Source: Winogradskyella helgolandensis
Lineage (GTDB): Bacteria > Bacteroidota > Bacteroidia > Flavobacteriales > Flavobacteriaceae
Assembly: GCF_013404085.1 (NCBI RefSeq)
Contig: NZ_JABFHO010000001.1
Location: 3,919,501-3,983,500, forward strand
Direction: 5' to 3'
Length of the DNA: 64,000 bases
Positions within the stretch are counted from its first letter, which is position 1; the number at the start of each line of letters is the position of its first letter. Shown here one piece after another: positions 18,601 to 27,154 of the stretch. Below the pieces are notes generated by a model. It worked only from the letters and a program-made list of their open reading frames with translations, was not told the origin of the DNA and did no database searches. The position numbers and the translations under genes are program-made.

Positions 18601-18786
18601 ATGTTCAAATTTATAAAAGGTCATTTAGAAAGTATTACGGGTATAGAAATATACCCAATGATATCACTTCTTATTTTCTTTATTTTCTTCGTCGTGTTAT
18701 TCTATTGGGTATTCACAGCTAAGAAAGATTATATAACCACTGTTAGTAATATACCATTAGACAACCAAAACGATACCGAAATATGA
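18601..18786 (+). CDS. ccoQ: CcoQ-like small cbb3 oxidase subunit
   Basis: 61 residues with one membrane helix (ISLLIFFIFFVVLFYWVFTA) followed by a short polar tail, as in CcoQ/FixQ proteins that stabilise the cbb3 complex. Sequence conservation in this family is low, so the call rests on size, topology and position between ccoNO and ccoP. It starts 6 bp after ccoNO, and its stop overlaps the ccoP start by 4 bp, indicating coupled translation. Confidence 0.82.
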   Translation: MFKFIKGHLESITGIEIYPMISLLIFFIFFVVLFYWVFTAKKDYITTVSNIPLDNQNDTEI

Positions 18787-19754
18787 GACATTTAATCCCA
18801 TCATACATTAGAGTACCTGTAATGTTTTTCGCCATTGCCGGACTTGTAGAATACTTTGTAGATTCAGGAGATCAGCCAGCTTTTATTGAGCAGCCTATTA
18901 TCTTACTATTTTTACTTTTAGTCTTAATAGTCCTTATAGCTATTGAAGGTATAGTAAATTCATTAGATAATATTCTTTTTCAAAGTTTAGATGAAGAAGG
19001 TAAGAAACGTTACATAGCATCTCAGACTAAAGTTCCTCAGTTTACGAAAGTAAAGGCATTTTACTCAAAATTAGTAGGGAAGCATAAACCTATTGAAGAG
19101 GAAGGTGAAATTATACTAGACCACAATTACGATGGCATTAGAGAATTAGATAATAATTTACCGCCATGGTGGGTTTACTCTTTCTATATCTCAATAGTTT
19201 TTGCAGTGGTTTATATGGTACGTTATCACGTTTTGGATGCAGATAACCAAATTGTAGAATATGAAATGGAATATGCAGAAGCTAACAAAGCTATTGAAGA
19301 ATATAAGAAAACAGCAAAAGGTTTAGTAGACATTAATACTGTAGAATTGCTAACAGAAACAGCCGATTTAAATGCTGGTCAAAAGATTTTTGAAGCCAAC
19401 TGTGTGGCCTGCCATATGGTAGATGGAGGTGGTGGAATTGGACCAAACCTTACAGATGACCATTGGATTTTAGGTGGAGGTATTAAAAATGTTTTTAAAA
19501 CGGTTTCTGAAGGTGGTCGATCTGGAAAAGGAATGATTGCCTGGAAACAAAGTTTAAAGCCTCTTGAAATGGCACAAGTAGCAAGTTATGTGTTACAGTT
19601 TCAAGGTACAACACCTGCTAATCCTAAAGATGCGGAAGGTGATATTTGGGTCCAAGAAGGGTCAGAAAATACTAAAACAGAAGCTACAGAAGATAATAGC
19701 AATACTGCTGAAGAAGTGGTTGAGACTGTTGAAAACGTGGTATCTAATAATTAA
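18783..19754 (+). CDS. ccoP: CcoP, cbb3 oxidase c-type cytochrome subunit (single haem)
   Basis: 323 residues. Two N-terminal hydrophobic segments, a cytoplasmic loop, and the family motif LDNNLPPWWVYSFYISIVFAVVY around residues 125-150 lead into a periplasmic cytochrome c domain. That domain has one CVACH (207-211) and the partner region MIAWKQSLKPLEMAQVASYV, with the axial Met. Proteobacterial CcoP carries two haems and only one is seen here. The C-terminal ~40 residues are acidic and low complexity. Passes electrons to CcoNO. Confidence 0.93.
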   Translation: MRHLIPSYIRVPVMFFAIAGLVEYFVDSGDQPAFIEQPIILLFLLLVLIVLIAIEGIVNSLDNILFQSLDEEGKKRYIASQTKVPQFTKVKAFYSKLVGKHKPIEEEGEIILDHNYDGIRELDNNLPPWWVYSFYISIVFAVVYMVRYHVLDADNQIVEYEMEYAEANKAIEEYKKTAKGLVDINTVELLTETADLNAGQKIFEANCVACHMVDGGGGIGPNLTDDHWILGGGIKNVFKTVSEGGRSGKGMIAWKQSLKPLEMAQVASYVLQFQGTTPANPKDAEGDIWVQEGSENTKTEATEDNSNTAEEVVETVENVVSNN

Positions 19755-19770
19755 TTAGAAGTTACAAGTA

Positions 19771-21195
19771 ATGGAAACGCCAGATAATGAAGTTTTTAGA
19801 GACTCAATTGGTACAATTGATGAAGAAGGTAAACGTAAGTGGGTATTTCCTAAAAAACCTTCTGGGCCATTATATGAGAAGCGTAAATTAGTAAGCTATT
19901 TCTTATTAGCATTTTTACTAGTTGCACCATTCATAAAAATTAATGGTAATCAGTTTCTATTATTTAACATATTAGAACGACGCTTTAATATTTTTGGATT
20001 TCCGTTTTGGCCTCAAGATTTTTACCTCTTTGTGGTATCTATGCTGATTGGTGTTATATTTATAACGCTATTTACAGTTGGTTTTGGTCGTGTGTTCTGC
20101 GGATGGATTTGTCCACAGACCATCTTTTTAGAAATGGTCTTTAGACGTATTGAGTACTGGATTGATGGCGACCGAAACAAACAAATGCGATTGGCACGCC
20201 AAAAATGGGACGCGGAAAAAATTAAAAAAAGACTCTTAAAATGGTTTATCTTTTTAGTAATTTCATTCATAATCGCTAATGTATTCTTGGCTTATTTAAT
20301 TGGAGGTGATAAACTCATAAAATATATCACCGAAGGTCCTTTAGAGCATACAAGTACCCTAATTCCCTTACTAATATTCACTGCTGTATTCTATTTTATA
20401 TTCGCGTGGTTTAGAGAGCAAGTTTGTATTATAGCCTGTCCTTATGGACGTTTGCAAGGAGTGCTTTTAGATAATAAATCTATCGTTGTGGCATATGATT
20501 ACAAACGAGGCGAAGCTGAAAATGGTAGAAAGAAATTTAGAAAAAACGAAGATAGAGAAGCATTAGGTCACGGAGATTGTATTGATTGTTCTCAATGTGT
20601 TAATGTGTGCCCAACCGGAATAGACATTAGAAACGGTACGCAGTTAGAATGTGTTAATTGTACAGCCTGTATTGATGAATGTGACCATATTATGGAAAGC
20701 ATTAATCTTCCTAAAGGCTTAATTCGTTTTGCTAGTGAGGATGAAATTGAGAAAAAAGAGCCTTTTAAAATAACGGCTCGTATGAAAGGTTACATGGCAG
20801 TTCTCACCATTTTAATCGGAATTTTAGCGGGTATGTTATTACTGCGTAGTGATGTTGAAGCTAGAATATTAAGACTGCCTGGACAATTATTTGAGCATAA
20901 AGAAAATGGTATTATTAGTAATGTTTACACCTTTAAACTTGTTAATAAAACCTCTCAAGAAATTGATGATATAACCTTTAAGCTTAGAGGTTGGGATGGA
21001 ACCATAAACGTAGTGTCTACTTCAGACACGTTTAATGTAGACGCTCAAGGTATAGCAGAAGGCACCTTATTTATAGAATTAAAACAAAGTGATTTGTCTG
21101 GTGATAAAAATGAAGTGATGATAGATCTTTACAGTAATGGTGAAATTATTGAAACCACATCTGTAACGTTCTTAGGACCAAGAAGTTTTAATTAA
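19771..21195 (+). CDS. ccoG: CcoG, Cu-reducing ferredoxin-like cbb3 assembly protein
   Basis: 474 residues. Several N-terminal membrane helices and the FGRVFCGWICPQTIFLEMVFRR motif are followed by two 4Fe-4S motifs, CIDCSQCVNVCP and CVNCTACIDECD. Another helix and a periplasmic FixG C-terminal Ig-like domain follow. CcoG reduces Cu(II) to Cu(I) for CcoI and CcoA-type transport during oxidase maturation. It lies 16 bp after ccoP. Length and domain order match the family. Confidence 0.94.
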   Translation: METPDNEVFRDSIGTIDEEGKRKWVFPKKPSGPLYEKRKLVSYFLLAFLLVAPFIKINGNQFLLFNILERRFNIFGFPFWPQDFYLFVVSMLIGVIFITLFTVGFGRVFCGWICPQTIFLEMVFRRIEYWIDGDRNKQMRLARQKWDAEKIKKRLLKWFIFLVISFIIANVFLAYLIGGDKLIKYITEGPLEHTSTLIPLLIFTAVFYFIFAWFREQVCIIACPYGRLQGVLLDNKSIVVAYDYKRGEAENGRKKFRKNEDREALGHGDCIDCSQCVNVCPTGIDIRNGTQLECVNCTACIDECDHIMESINLPKGLIRFASEDEIEKKEPFKITARMKGYMAVLTILIGILAGMLLLRSDVEARILRLPGQLFEHKENGIISNVYTFKLVNKTSQEIDDITFKLRGWDGTINVVSTSDTFNVDAQGIAEGTLFIELKQSDLSGDKNEVMIDLYSNGEIIETTSVTFLGPRSFN

Positions 21196-21198
21196 AGT

Positions 21199-21301
21199 AG
21201 ACCTAGCAGGTTTCAAAAACCTTGTAGGTCTTTAAGAAACAAATGCTTACACTGCTAAAAAAGCAGTCCAGAACGCGATAAAACCCTGAATATAATTCAG
21301 G
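21199..21301. repeat. Cluster of three hairpins between ccoG and ccoH
   Basis: Three inverted repeats stand in a row. The first is a 15-bp-arm hairpin at 21199-21231 (arms AGACCTAGCAGGTTT and AAACCTTGTAGGTCT, 13 of 15 paired). The others are ACTGCT/AGCAGT at 21251-21267 and CCTGAAT/ATTCAGG at 21285-21301. The first resembles repetitive extragenic palindromes common in flavobacteria. They may terminate or stabilise the oxidase transcript before ccoH. Confidence 0.5.
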
Positions 21302-21318
21302 ATAAAAAATAATGAATT

Positions 21319-21765
21319 ATGAAAATAAATTGGGGAACAGCAATCGTCATTGCATTTGTATGTTTTATTTCATTCATAATGTATTTTGTAATCACTATGA
21401 GTACGGATACAAAATACGAGCATGATTTAGTGATTGAAGATTATTACGGACAAGAGCTTCAATTTCAAGCTGATATTGATCATGAAGAAAATGCAAACCA
21501 TTTAAAAACGAACGTTTTATTGAAAAAAACTAATGATGGCGTAATCATTACATTTCCAGAAGATTTAGATATTCAAAATATAACAGGTACAGTGTTCCTA
21601 TACAGACCATCTAACAAACAATTAGATTTTGAAACAACGATTTCATTGTCTAACCACAATTTGCTCATACCTGACAAACGTTTGTTGGATGGTCGATGGA
21701 ACATTAAAGTAGACTGGAAATATAACACAAATTCTTATCTCTTTAAAAAAGAAATTACCTATTAA
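21319..21765 (+). CDS. ccoH: CcoH/FixH family oxidase assembly protein
   Basis: 148 residues. One N-terminal membrane helix (TAIVIAFVCFISFIMYFVI) is followed by a periplasmic beta-rich FixH domain with YYGQELQFQADIDHEENA and the ending DGRWNIKVDWKYN. FixH/CcoH is required for stable cbb3 oxidase assembly. It is separated from ccoG by the hairpin cluster, and its stop codon is directly followed by the TauE/SafE gene start. Confidence 0.88.
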   Translation: MKINWGTAIVIAFVCFISFIMYFVITMSTDTKYEHDLVIEDYYGQELQFQADIDHEENANHLKTNVLLKKTNDGVIITFPEDLDIQNITGTVFLYRPSNKQLDFETTISLSNHNLLIPDKRLLDGRWNIKVDWKYNTNSYLFKKEITY

Positions 21766-22467
21766 ATGTTAGTATCGGCTCTCATACTAGGATTATTAGG
21801 AAGTTTGCACTGCGTTGGTATGTGTGGCCCTATTGCCTTTATGTTGCCAGTAGATCGGTCTAATTCATTTAAAAAAGTAAGTCAAATTGGTATGTACCAT
21901 TTTGGTAGATTGTTGGCTTATAGTATTATTGGTTTAGTTTTTGGCCTTGTTGGCAAAAGCTTTTCTCTTTTTGGCATACAACAACAGCTCTCTATTATTA
22001 TTGGAGTTTTAATGATTGTTATTGTGCTTTTACCACACCATATTATTGGTAAATACAACTTATCAAAACCACTTTACAAAGCTATTTCAAAAGTAAAATC
22101 CTCTTTAGGCAAAGCCTTAAAAAAGAAAACAGCAGACACGTTTTTAACTATTGGATTTCTCAACGGATTTCTACCCTGTGGTTTAGTTTATATGGCCGTT
22201 TTTGGAGCGGTTGCAACGGGTAGCTTATTAGAAGGCAGTTTGTATATGGTGTTATTTGGGATTGGTACTATTCCATTAATGACTTCGGCCATATATTTAG
22301 GTAAGTTTTTAAACACGACTATTAAACAACGTATTCAAAAAGCCATTCCTGTGTTCGTCGTAGTTATTGGTTTATTATTTATACTACGTGGACTCGGTTT
22401 AGGAATTCCTTACCTCTCACCTGCTCCAATGATAGAAATGACTTCTAGTGCTATTGAGTGTCATTAA
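21766..22467 (+). CDS. TauE/SafE-type membrane protein linked to cbb3 assembly
   Basis: 233 residues and about six membrane helices. Family features are LGSLHCVGMCGPIAFMLP near the N-terminus and GFLNGFLPCGLVYMAVFGA in the middle, each with conserved Cys, typical of the UreH/SafE-like 'sulfite exporter' family near cco genes. The Cys pairs suggest copper or thiol handling in oxidase maturation. That role is an inference from the cco context. The gene starts immediately at the ccoH stop, so it is translationally linked. Confidence 0.82.
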   Translation: MLVSALILGLLGSLHCVGMCGPIAFMLPVDRSNSFKKVSQIGMYHFGRLLAYSIIGLVFGLVGKSFSLFGIQQQLSIIIGVLMIVIVLLPHHIIGKYNLSKPLYKAISKVKSSLGKALKKKTADTFLTIGFLNGFLPCGLVYMAVFGAVATGSLLEGSLYMVLFGIGTIPLMTSAIYLGKFLNTTIKQRIQKAIPVFVVVIGLLFILRGLGLGIPYLSPAPMIEMTSSAIECH

Positions 22468-22549
22468 AATATAAATAGATTCCTACAAAATGGTCTAATT
22501 ATTGATATATTGGCATTGTTTAATCAGCACTTATAAATCAATCAAAACC

Positions 22550-23113
22550 ATGAGATATTTTCTATTCCTATTCCTTTTTAGTTTTTCAATTTTAGCGGCA
22601 AATGCACAAGATGCAAGTGTAGAACAATCTACCTATGGCATACAAGCTGGTTTCTTAGGGGTTTGGGGACATTATGAATCTAAACTATCAAATTCTATGG
22701 CCCTACGAAGTGAATTGGGCTTAGATGCCGGCATTTACAGCAATAGCTTTATTGGAACAAGAGAATTTTTTTTAGTCCCAGCCCTTACGCTAGAACCTCG
22801 TTGGTATTACAACCTTAATAAAAGAGTTTCCAAATCTAGACGTATAGATGGTAACAGTGGTAATTTCGTTTCAATTAAAACCACGTATCATCCGGATATC
22901 GTAATAGGGTCTGTTGCTGATAATTTGAATTTTATTAGTGATATTTCTATTATTCCAACTTGGGGAATTAGACGTCATGTCGGTCAACATTTCACTTATG
23001 AAACAGGTATAGGAATAGGATACATCCGCTATTTTAAAGAAAAGAATGTTTATCTAAATGATTACGACGGTCTTATTTTAAACCTTCATTTACGAATTGG
23101 ATATCGTTTCTAA
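22550..23113 (+). CDS. Outer-membrane beta-barrel-like protein, unknown function
   Basis: 187 residues. The ATG at 22550 precedes a signal peptide ending near ANAQ; an upstream TTG (22502) gives an implausible N-terminus. The mature protein has alternating beta-strand-like segments and ends with NLHLRIGYRF, a terminal aromatic residue typical of outer-membrane barrels. No enzyme motif was recognised. It follows the cco cluster by 82 bp and ends at a strong bidirectional hairpin. Confidence 0.65.
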   Translation: MRYFLFLFLFSFSILAANAQDASVEQSTYGIQAGFLGVWGHYESKLSNSMALRSELGLDAGIYSNSFIGTREFFLVPALTLEPRWYYNLNKRVSKSRRIDGNSGNFVSIKTTYHPDIVIGSVADNLNFISDISIIPTWGIRRHVGQHFTYETGIGIGYIRYFKEKNVYLNDYDGLILNLHLRIGYRF

Positions 23114-23150
23114 AAAAAAAACGCCAAAGAAAAATATCTTTGACGTTTTC
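23112..23150. terminator. Bidirectional terminator
   Basis: Inverted repeat ACGCCAAAG (23121-23129) and CTTTGACGT (23138-23146), eight of nine paired. It is flanked by an A-run upstream and TTTTC downstream, and lies between the convergent barrel gene and the uspA-type gene. Confidence 0.7.
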
Positions 23151-23188
23151 ATAGACGACATTAAAACACTAACTAATAATATCGACAT

Positions 23189-24022
23189 CTATATTTTAAA
23201 AGTCATAACTGGTAAGGTAGAGTGATTTGCAATATCTTCTGAAACACTACCCTCAAAGAAATGTGCCAATCCTTTTCTTCCGTGTGTTGCTACAGCAATA
23301 AGGTCTGCACCAATAACATTAGCAAAATTAAGAATACCTTTTTCTATGGAATAATCCGAAACCACATTAATATCATCTATATGCCTCAAGTCTCCATCAG
23401 CCTTTTCCAAAAAATGAGACACACGCTGGTCTATTTCCGAAGAACTTCTAAAGCTACCATCTGGTGAATTTACATACACCAAGTGCATAAAAATTCCGAG
23501 CGAATTAAAAGTGTCTTTTGCTTTTAGGTATGGCGCAATCGCTTCTTCTGAAAAATCACTAGCAAAAACACCATTTTCAAAATCCATTAGAATGGGATTG
23601 TGCTTTATAACCAAAACAGGCACATCGGCATACCGCACCACTTTTTGTGTATTAGAACCAACTAAAACCTCTTTTATACCACTAGCACCTTGCGAACCCA
23701 TAACTATAAGTTGAGCATTATTTTCGGTGGCAACCTTGTTGACTTCGCTCCACACTTTAAATTGCTTCACAATAGGATGCACTTTAAGACCTTCTAAATA
23801 GGGTTTATCTAAAAAATCGTCAAACTTTTGCTCCGCAAGTTTTAAATAATAAATAGCTTCTTGTTGTAATGATTCATTTGCAGATGAAACAATTGCATTA
23901 GACAATTCTAACATATGCAAAACAATAAGTTCAGCCCCAAATTTATGTGCTATCCCAGCTGCTGCTTCGAGCGCAAATTCTGAATGTTCTGAAAAATCGA
24001 CTGGAACAATAATTTTATTCAT
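23189..24022 (-). CDS. Universal stress protein with two UspA domains
   Basis: 277 residues. Two UspA folds lie in tandem. The first starts MNKIIVPVDFSEHSEFALEAA and contains VMGSQGASGIKEVLVGSNTQ, which fits the G-2x-G-9x-G(S/T) nucleotide-binding pattern. The second ends in VATHGRKGLAHFFEGSVSEDI. Cytosolic stress or redox protein. It lies next to hemN on the same strand. UspA genes commonly accompany low-oxygen regulons, but no Fnr-like box was seen directly in front of it. Confidence 0.92.
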   Translation of the reverse strand: MNKIIVPVDFSEHSEFALEAAAGIAHKFGAELIVLHMLELSNAIVSSANESLQQEAIYYLKLAEQKFDDFLDKPYLEGLKVHPIVKQFKVWSEVNKVATENNAQLIVMGSQGASGIKEVLVGSNTQKVVRYADVPVLVIKHNPILMDFENGVFASDFSEEAIAPYLKAKDTFNSLGIFMHLVYVNSPDGSFRSSSEIDQRVSHFLEKADGDLRHIDDINVVSDYSIEKGILNFANVIGADLIAVATHGRKGLAHFFEGSVSEDIANHSTLPVMTFKI

Positions 24023-24124
24023 GTCTTTTGATTTTAGTAATTTTTAATTGTCACATGCTGTTCGCTATTCATTAGACCATAAGGTGATTAAATTGTGAAT
24101 AGGCGTGTTACATTTTTTTCTATA

Positions 24125-25489
24125 TTAAATAGTCATTGAAAACAACTGAGTTTCAGGTTTCTTCCGCTGCAATAACAAATCGAAAGCCATACATATGTTT
24201 CTTATAAAAGCCTTCCCGTTTTCGGTTACGATTACTTTTTTTGATTCGAACTGTAGTAAACCATCCAATTCAAATTCTTTTAGTTTTATGAGTACATCGG
24301 GTAATTCATTAAATGTTAATGAGTCATCCTCCCAAGACGTTTCAAAATTACACATCAGGTTGAGGATGTGTTTTCTAATGATAAGGTCTTCCGTATTTAA
24401 AACATGACCTTTAAACACCGGAATTATATCTTGTTCTAACAGCTTGTAATACTCCTCATTCGATTTTACATTCTGTGCAAAACCATACCAACTATCACTA
24501 ATGGAAGAGACTCCCAACCCAATCATAGCTTGTGTTTTAGATGCTGTATAACCCATAAAATTACGATGCAAGGTTTTATGTGCCATAGCTTTGTAAAGCG
24601 AATCACTTTTTAAGGCAAAATGATCCATGCCAATTTCAACATAACCTGCAGCTTCAAAATGCTGTTTTCCTGTTTCGTATTGTTGACGCTTAGATGCTGG
24701 TGTTGGTAAATCGGCTTCACTAAAACCACGCTGTCCGTTACCTTTTATCCATGGCACATGCGCATAACTATAAAATGCTATACGATCTGGCATTAAGGCT
24801 TTTGTTTTAGTAATGGTTTCAATCACGTCGGTTTCGGTCTGAAATGGTAAACCGAAAATAATATCATGTCCAACAGACGTATATCCTATTTGTCGCGCCA
24901 AATCTGTAGCACGTTTTACGTTTTCAAAAGGTTGAACACGATTAATGGCTTTTTGGATACTCAGATTATAATCCTGAACTCCATAACTCACACGTCTAAA
25001 TCCTAAATCATATAGGGTCTGAAGATGTGCTTCTGTGGTATTGTTGGGATGACCTTCAAAACTAAACTCATACCCTTCTGCCAATTCAGAGGATTCTAAA
25101 AGTCCTGAAATTAATAAATTAAGGTGCTCTGCCGAGAAAAAAGTTGGTGTACCTCCACCTAAATGTAATTCTTTAATTACTGGTTTAGACTCCAACAACG
25201 CTAAGTACAAACTCCATTCTTTTAAAACCGCTTTAATATAAGGAGATTCAACTTCATGACGTTTAGTAATGCGTTTATGACAACCACAAAAGGTGCACAG
25301 ACTTTCGCAAAAAGGCAAATGAATATATAAGCTTAAGCCTTCAGTAGCATTACTCTCAATAAAAGCACGTTTTAATGATGCTTTCCACCCTTCTAAAGAA
25401 AAAGATTCTAAATCCCAATACGGAACCGTAGGATAGCTCGTATAACGAGGTCCTGCAACATTGTATTTGTGGATTAATGACTGACTCAT
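24125..25489 (-). CDS. hemN: HemN, oxygen-independent coproporphyrinogen III oxidase
   Basis: 454 residues. A radical-SAM site CESLCTFCGC (Cys61, Cys65, Cys68) with the adjacent Cys70 is typical of true HemN. Further motifs are YIHLPFCE, LHLGGGTPTFF and FGLPFQTETD. Catalyses oxidative decarboxylation of coproporphyrinogen III without oxygen, supplying haem for the cbb3 oxidase under low oxygen. A perfect Fnr-like palindrome and a TAnnTTTG box precede it, so Fnr control is likely. Confidence 0.95.
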   Translation of the reverse strand: MSQSLIHKYNVAGPRYTSYPTVPYWDLESFSLEGWKASLKRAFIESNATEGLSLYIHLPFCESLCTFCGCHKRITKRHEVESPYIKAVLKEWSLYLALLESKPVIKELHLGGGTPTFFSAEHLNLLISGLLESSELAEGYEFSFEGHPNNTTEAHLQTLYDLGFRRVSYGVQDYNLSIQKAINRVQPFENVKRATDLARQIGYTSVGHDIIFGLPFQTETDVIETITKTKALMPDRIAFYSYAHVPWIKGNGQRGFSEADLPTPASKRQQYETGKQHFEAAGYVEIGMDHFALKSDSLYKAMAHKTLHRNFMGYTASKTQAMIGLGVSSISDSWYGFAQNVKSNEEYYKLLEQDIIPVFKGHVLNTEDLIIRKHILNLMCNFETSWEDDSLTFNELPDVLIKLKEFELDGLLQFESKKVIVTENGKAFIRNICMAFDLLLQRKKPETQLFSMTI

Positions 25490-25506
25490 ACCTATTTATT
25501 AGCTTT

Positions 25507-25514
25507 CAAAATTA
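25507..25514 (-). promoter_or_regulatory. -7 promoter box of hemN
   Basis: The minus strand reads TAATTTTG, an exact TAnnTTTG match, 18 bp before the hemN ATG. It is centred 33 bp downstream (in the hemN direction) of the Fnr-like palindrome, the same spacing as for ccoI and ccoS. Confidence 0.55.
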
Positions 25515-25535
25515 GAGTTAAGTGACAATAAAAAA

Positions 25536-25551
25536 TATGATATTTATCATA
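25536..25551. promoter_or_regulatory. Fnr-like operator upstream of hemN
   Basis: TATGATATTTATCATA, a perfect palindrome whose 14-base core is identical to that before ccoS. The position near -40 of hemN suggests activation. The divergent yceI-like gene starts 85 bp away and has no box at the matching distance. Confidence 0.65.
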
Positions 25552-25635
25552 CGGTAATAATTTTTAGTTTATCAATCACACGTTACTTGCATTAACGCAG
25601 TTATATGATTAATTTTACTTAAAATAAAAAACATC

Positions 25636-26265
25636 ATGAAAAGCTTAAAATTCGTATCCCTATTAGTTATTGTTAGTTTAGTTTTTACATCTTGTAAAGA
25701 CGAGAAAAAAGAAGGAGAAATTAAAACAACTGAAACTGTTGAAAACACCATTACATATGTTGTTAAACCTGAAGCGACCAATGTAAAATGGACAGCTTAT
25801 AAAACGACCGATAAAGTACCAGTAGGTGGAGAATTTGCAACGCTAAATTTTGAAGAAAAAGCAGGTACAACACCAGAAGAGGCTTTAAATAATTTAGAAT
25901 TTTCAATTCCGGTAAGTAGTTTATTTACTAAGGATGAAACTAGAGATGAAAAGCTAAAAACGTCATTCTTTGGTGCGATGTTAAATCCTGAATTATTAAA
26001 AGGAAAAATTAAATATGCCAACAACGCGTATGTTGCTGAAATAACAATGAATGGAGTTACTAAAGACTTACCTTTAGAAGTGAGCATCACCGATGAAAGA
26101 CGTGTAAGCATGAAAGGCACCATGGATCTTAAAGATTGGGACGCATTAGGCGCATTAGAATCTTTAAACAAAGTGTGTTTTGATTTGCATAAAGGTGCTG
26201 ATGGTGTGAGTAAAACGTGGGAAGATGTCGCTATTGAAGTGAGCACTTTTTTACGTGACAAGTAA
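25636..26265 (+). CDS. YceI-family lipoprotein
   Basis: 209 residues. Lipoprotein signal with lipobox LVFTSC (Cys20), followed by a charged linker and a YceI domain: VKPEATNVKWTAYKTTDKVPVGGEF, then AEITMNGVTKDLPLEVSI. YceI proteins are lipocalin-like barrels binding amphiphilic ligands such as isoprenoids in the periplasm. It shares the hemN upstream region divergently and precedes the Cu-Zn SOD lipoprotein by about 200 bp, possibly as a separate transcript. Confidence 0.87.
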   Translation: MKSLKFVSLLVIVSLVFTSCKDEKKEGEIKTTETVENTITYVVKPEATNVKWTAYKTTDKVPVGGEFATLNFEEKAGTTPEEALNNLEFSIPVSSLFTKDETRDEKLKTSFFGAMLNPELLKGKIKYANNAYVAEITMNGVTKDLPLEVSITDERRVSMKGTMDLKDWDALGALESLNKVCFDLHKGADGVSKTWEDVAIEVSTFLRDK

Positions 26266-26470
26266 ACTACTATTATCTTTCATTACTAATAGTCTCATCT
26301 TAAATAGTATCAAATGAATTAATATTAATTGTAATTGAGCACTTGAAGCATTTTTTACTTCATTAATTTGTACCCAATGTTAGTCGTCTTAATGCTATAA
26401 ACCATAGCCAATAGAGACGGATTATAACACTGTTAAACATATTAATTCCAACTAAAAATTTGAGCATATC

Positions 26471-27058
26471 ATGAAAAATTTAAATGTAATACTATTATCT
26501 TTCTTAATAATCTCTGTAGCAACAGCTTGTAAAGACACTAAGAAAGAAACCGACACCATGCCGGAAACAGAAACTGAAGTTATAGAAGAAAACGTTGATA
26601 CCACATCCAACAAATTATCAGTAACCTTATCACCTAAAAGTGATAGTAACATAGAAGGAACTATTAACTTTACAGAGACTAATGGCGTGGTTAGTATGGT
26701 TGGTACGGTTACCGGATTAGAAGAAGGAGGACACGCGATTCATATTCATGAAAAAGCCGATTGTTCAGCAAACGATGGTTCATCCGCTGGAGGCCATTGG
26801 AATCCCACAGCACAGCCGCATGGCGCTTGGGGAGCAGAAACGGGGTATCATAAAGGGGATATCGGAAATTTAACAGCAAATGCCAACGGACGTGCTACCA
26901 TTACAAAAACAACAGATGAGTGGTGTATTGGCTGTGGCGATGAGACTAAAGATATTTTAGGAAAAGCAGTTATTGTACACATTGGTGTCGATGATTTAAC
27001 ATCGCAACCTTCTGGTGACGCAGGCGCACGTATTGGTTGCGCAGGAATTATACAGTAA
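26471..27058 (+). CDS. Cu-Zn superoxide dismutase lipoprotein
   Basis: 195 residues. Lipoprotein signal with Cys17 (SVATACKD), an acidic linker, then a Cu-Zn SOD domain. Metal and disulphide features are GGHAIHIHEKADCSA, SSAGGHWNPTAQPHG (with the bridging His region) and AVIVHIGVDD. It detoxifies superoxide outside the cytoplasm. The gene stands 97 bp before an ECF sigma factor, which could respond to envelope oxidative stress, though no binding site was identified. Confidence 0.92.
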   Translation: MKNLNVILLSFLIISVATACKDTKKETDTMPETETEVIEENVDTTSNKLSVTLSPKSDSNIEGTINFTETNGVVSMVGTVTGLEEGGHAIHIHEKADCSANDGSSAGGHWNPTAQPHGAWGAETGYHKGDIGNLTANANGRATITKTTDEWCIGCGDETKDILGKAVIVHIGVDDLTSQPSGDAGARIGCAGIIQ

Positions 27059-27154
27059 ACAATATAGACATATAAACACTAATTAATTGTTAGAACAATT
27101 GCGGTGATTCACTTCCCCATTTCTGCGAAAACTTCTAAATAATATCGCTATTTA

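Noticed and set aside
25797..26261. Minus-strand 154-residue open frame under the YceI gene
   Set aside because: Lies wholly opposite a clear YceI-domain gene and has the composition of a shadow frame.
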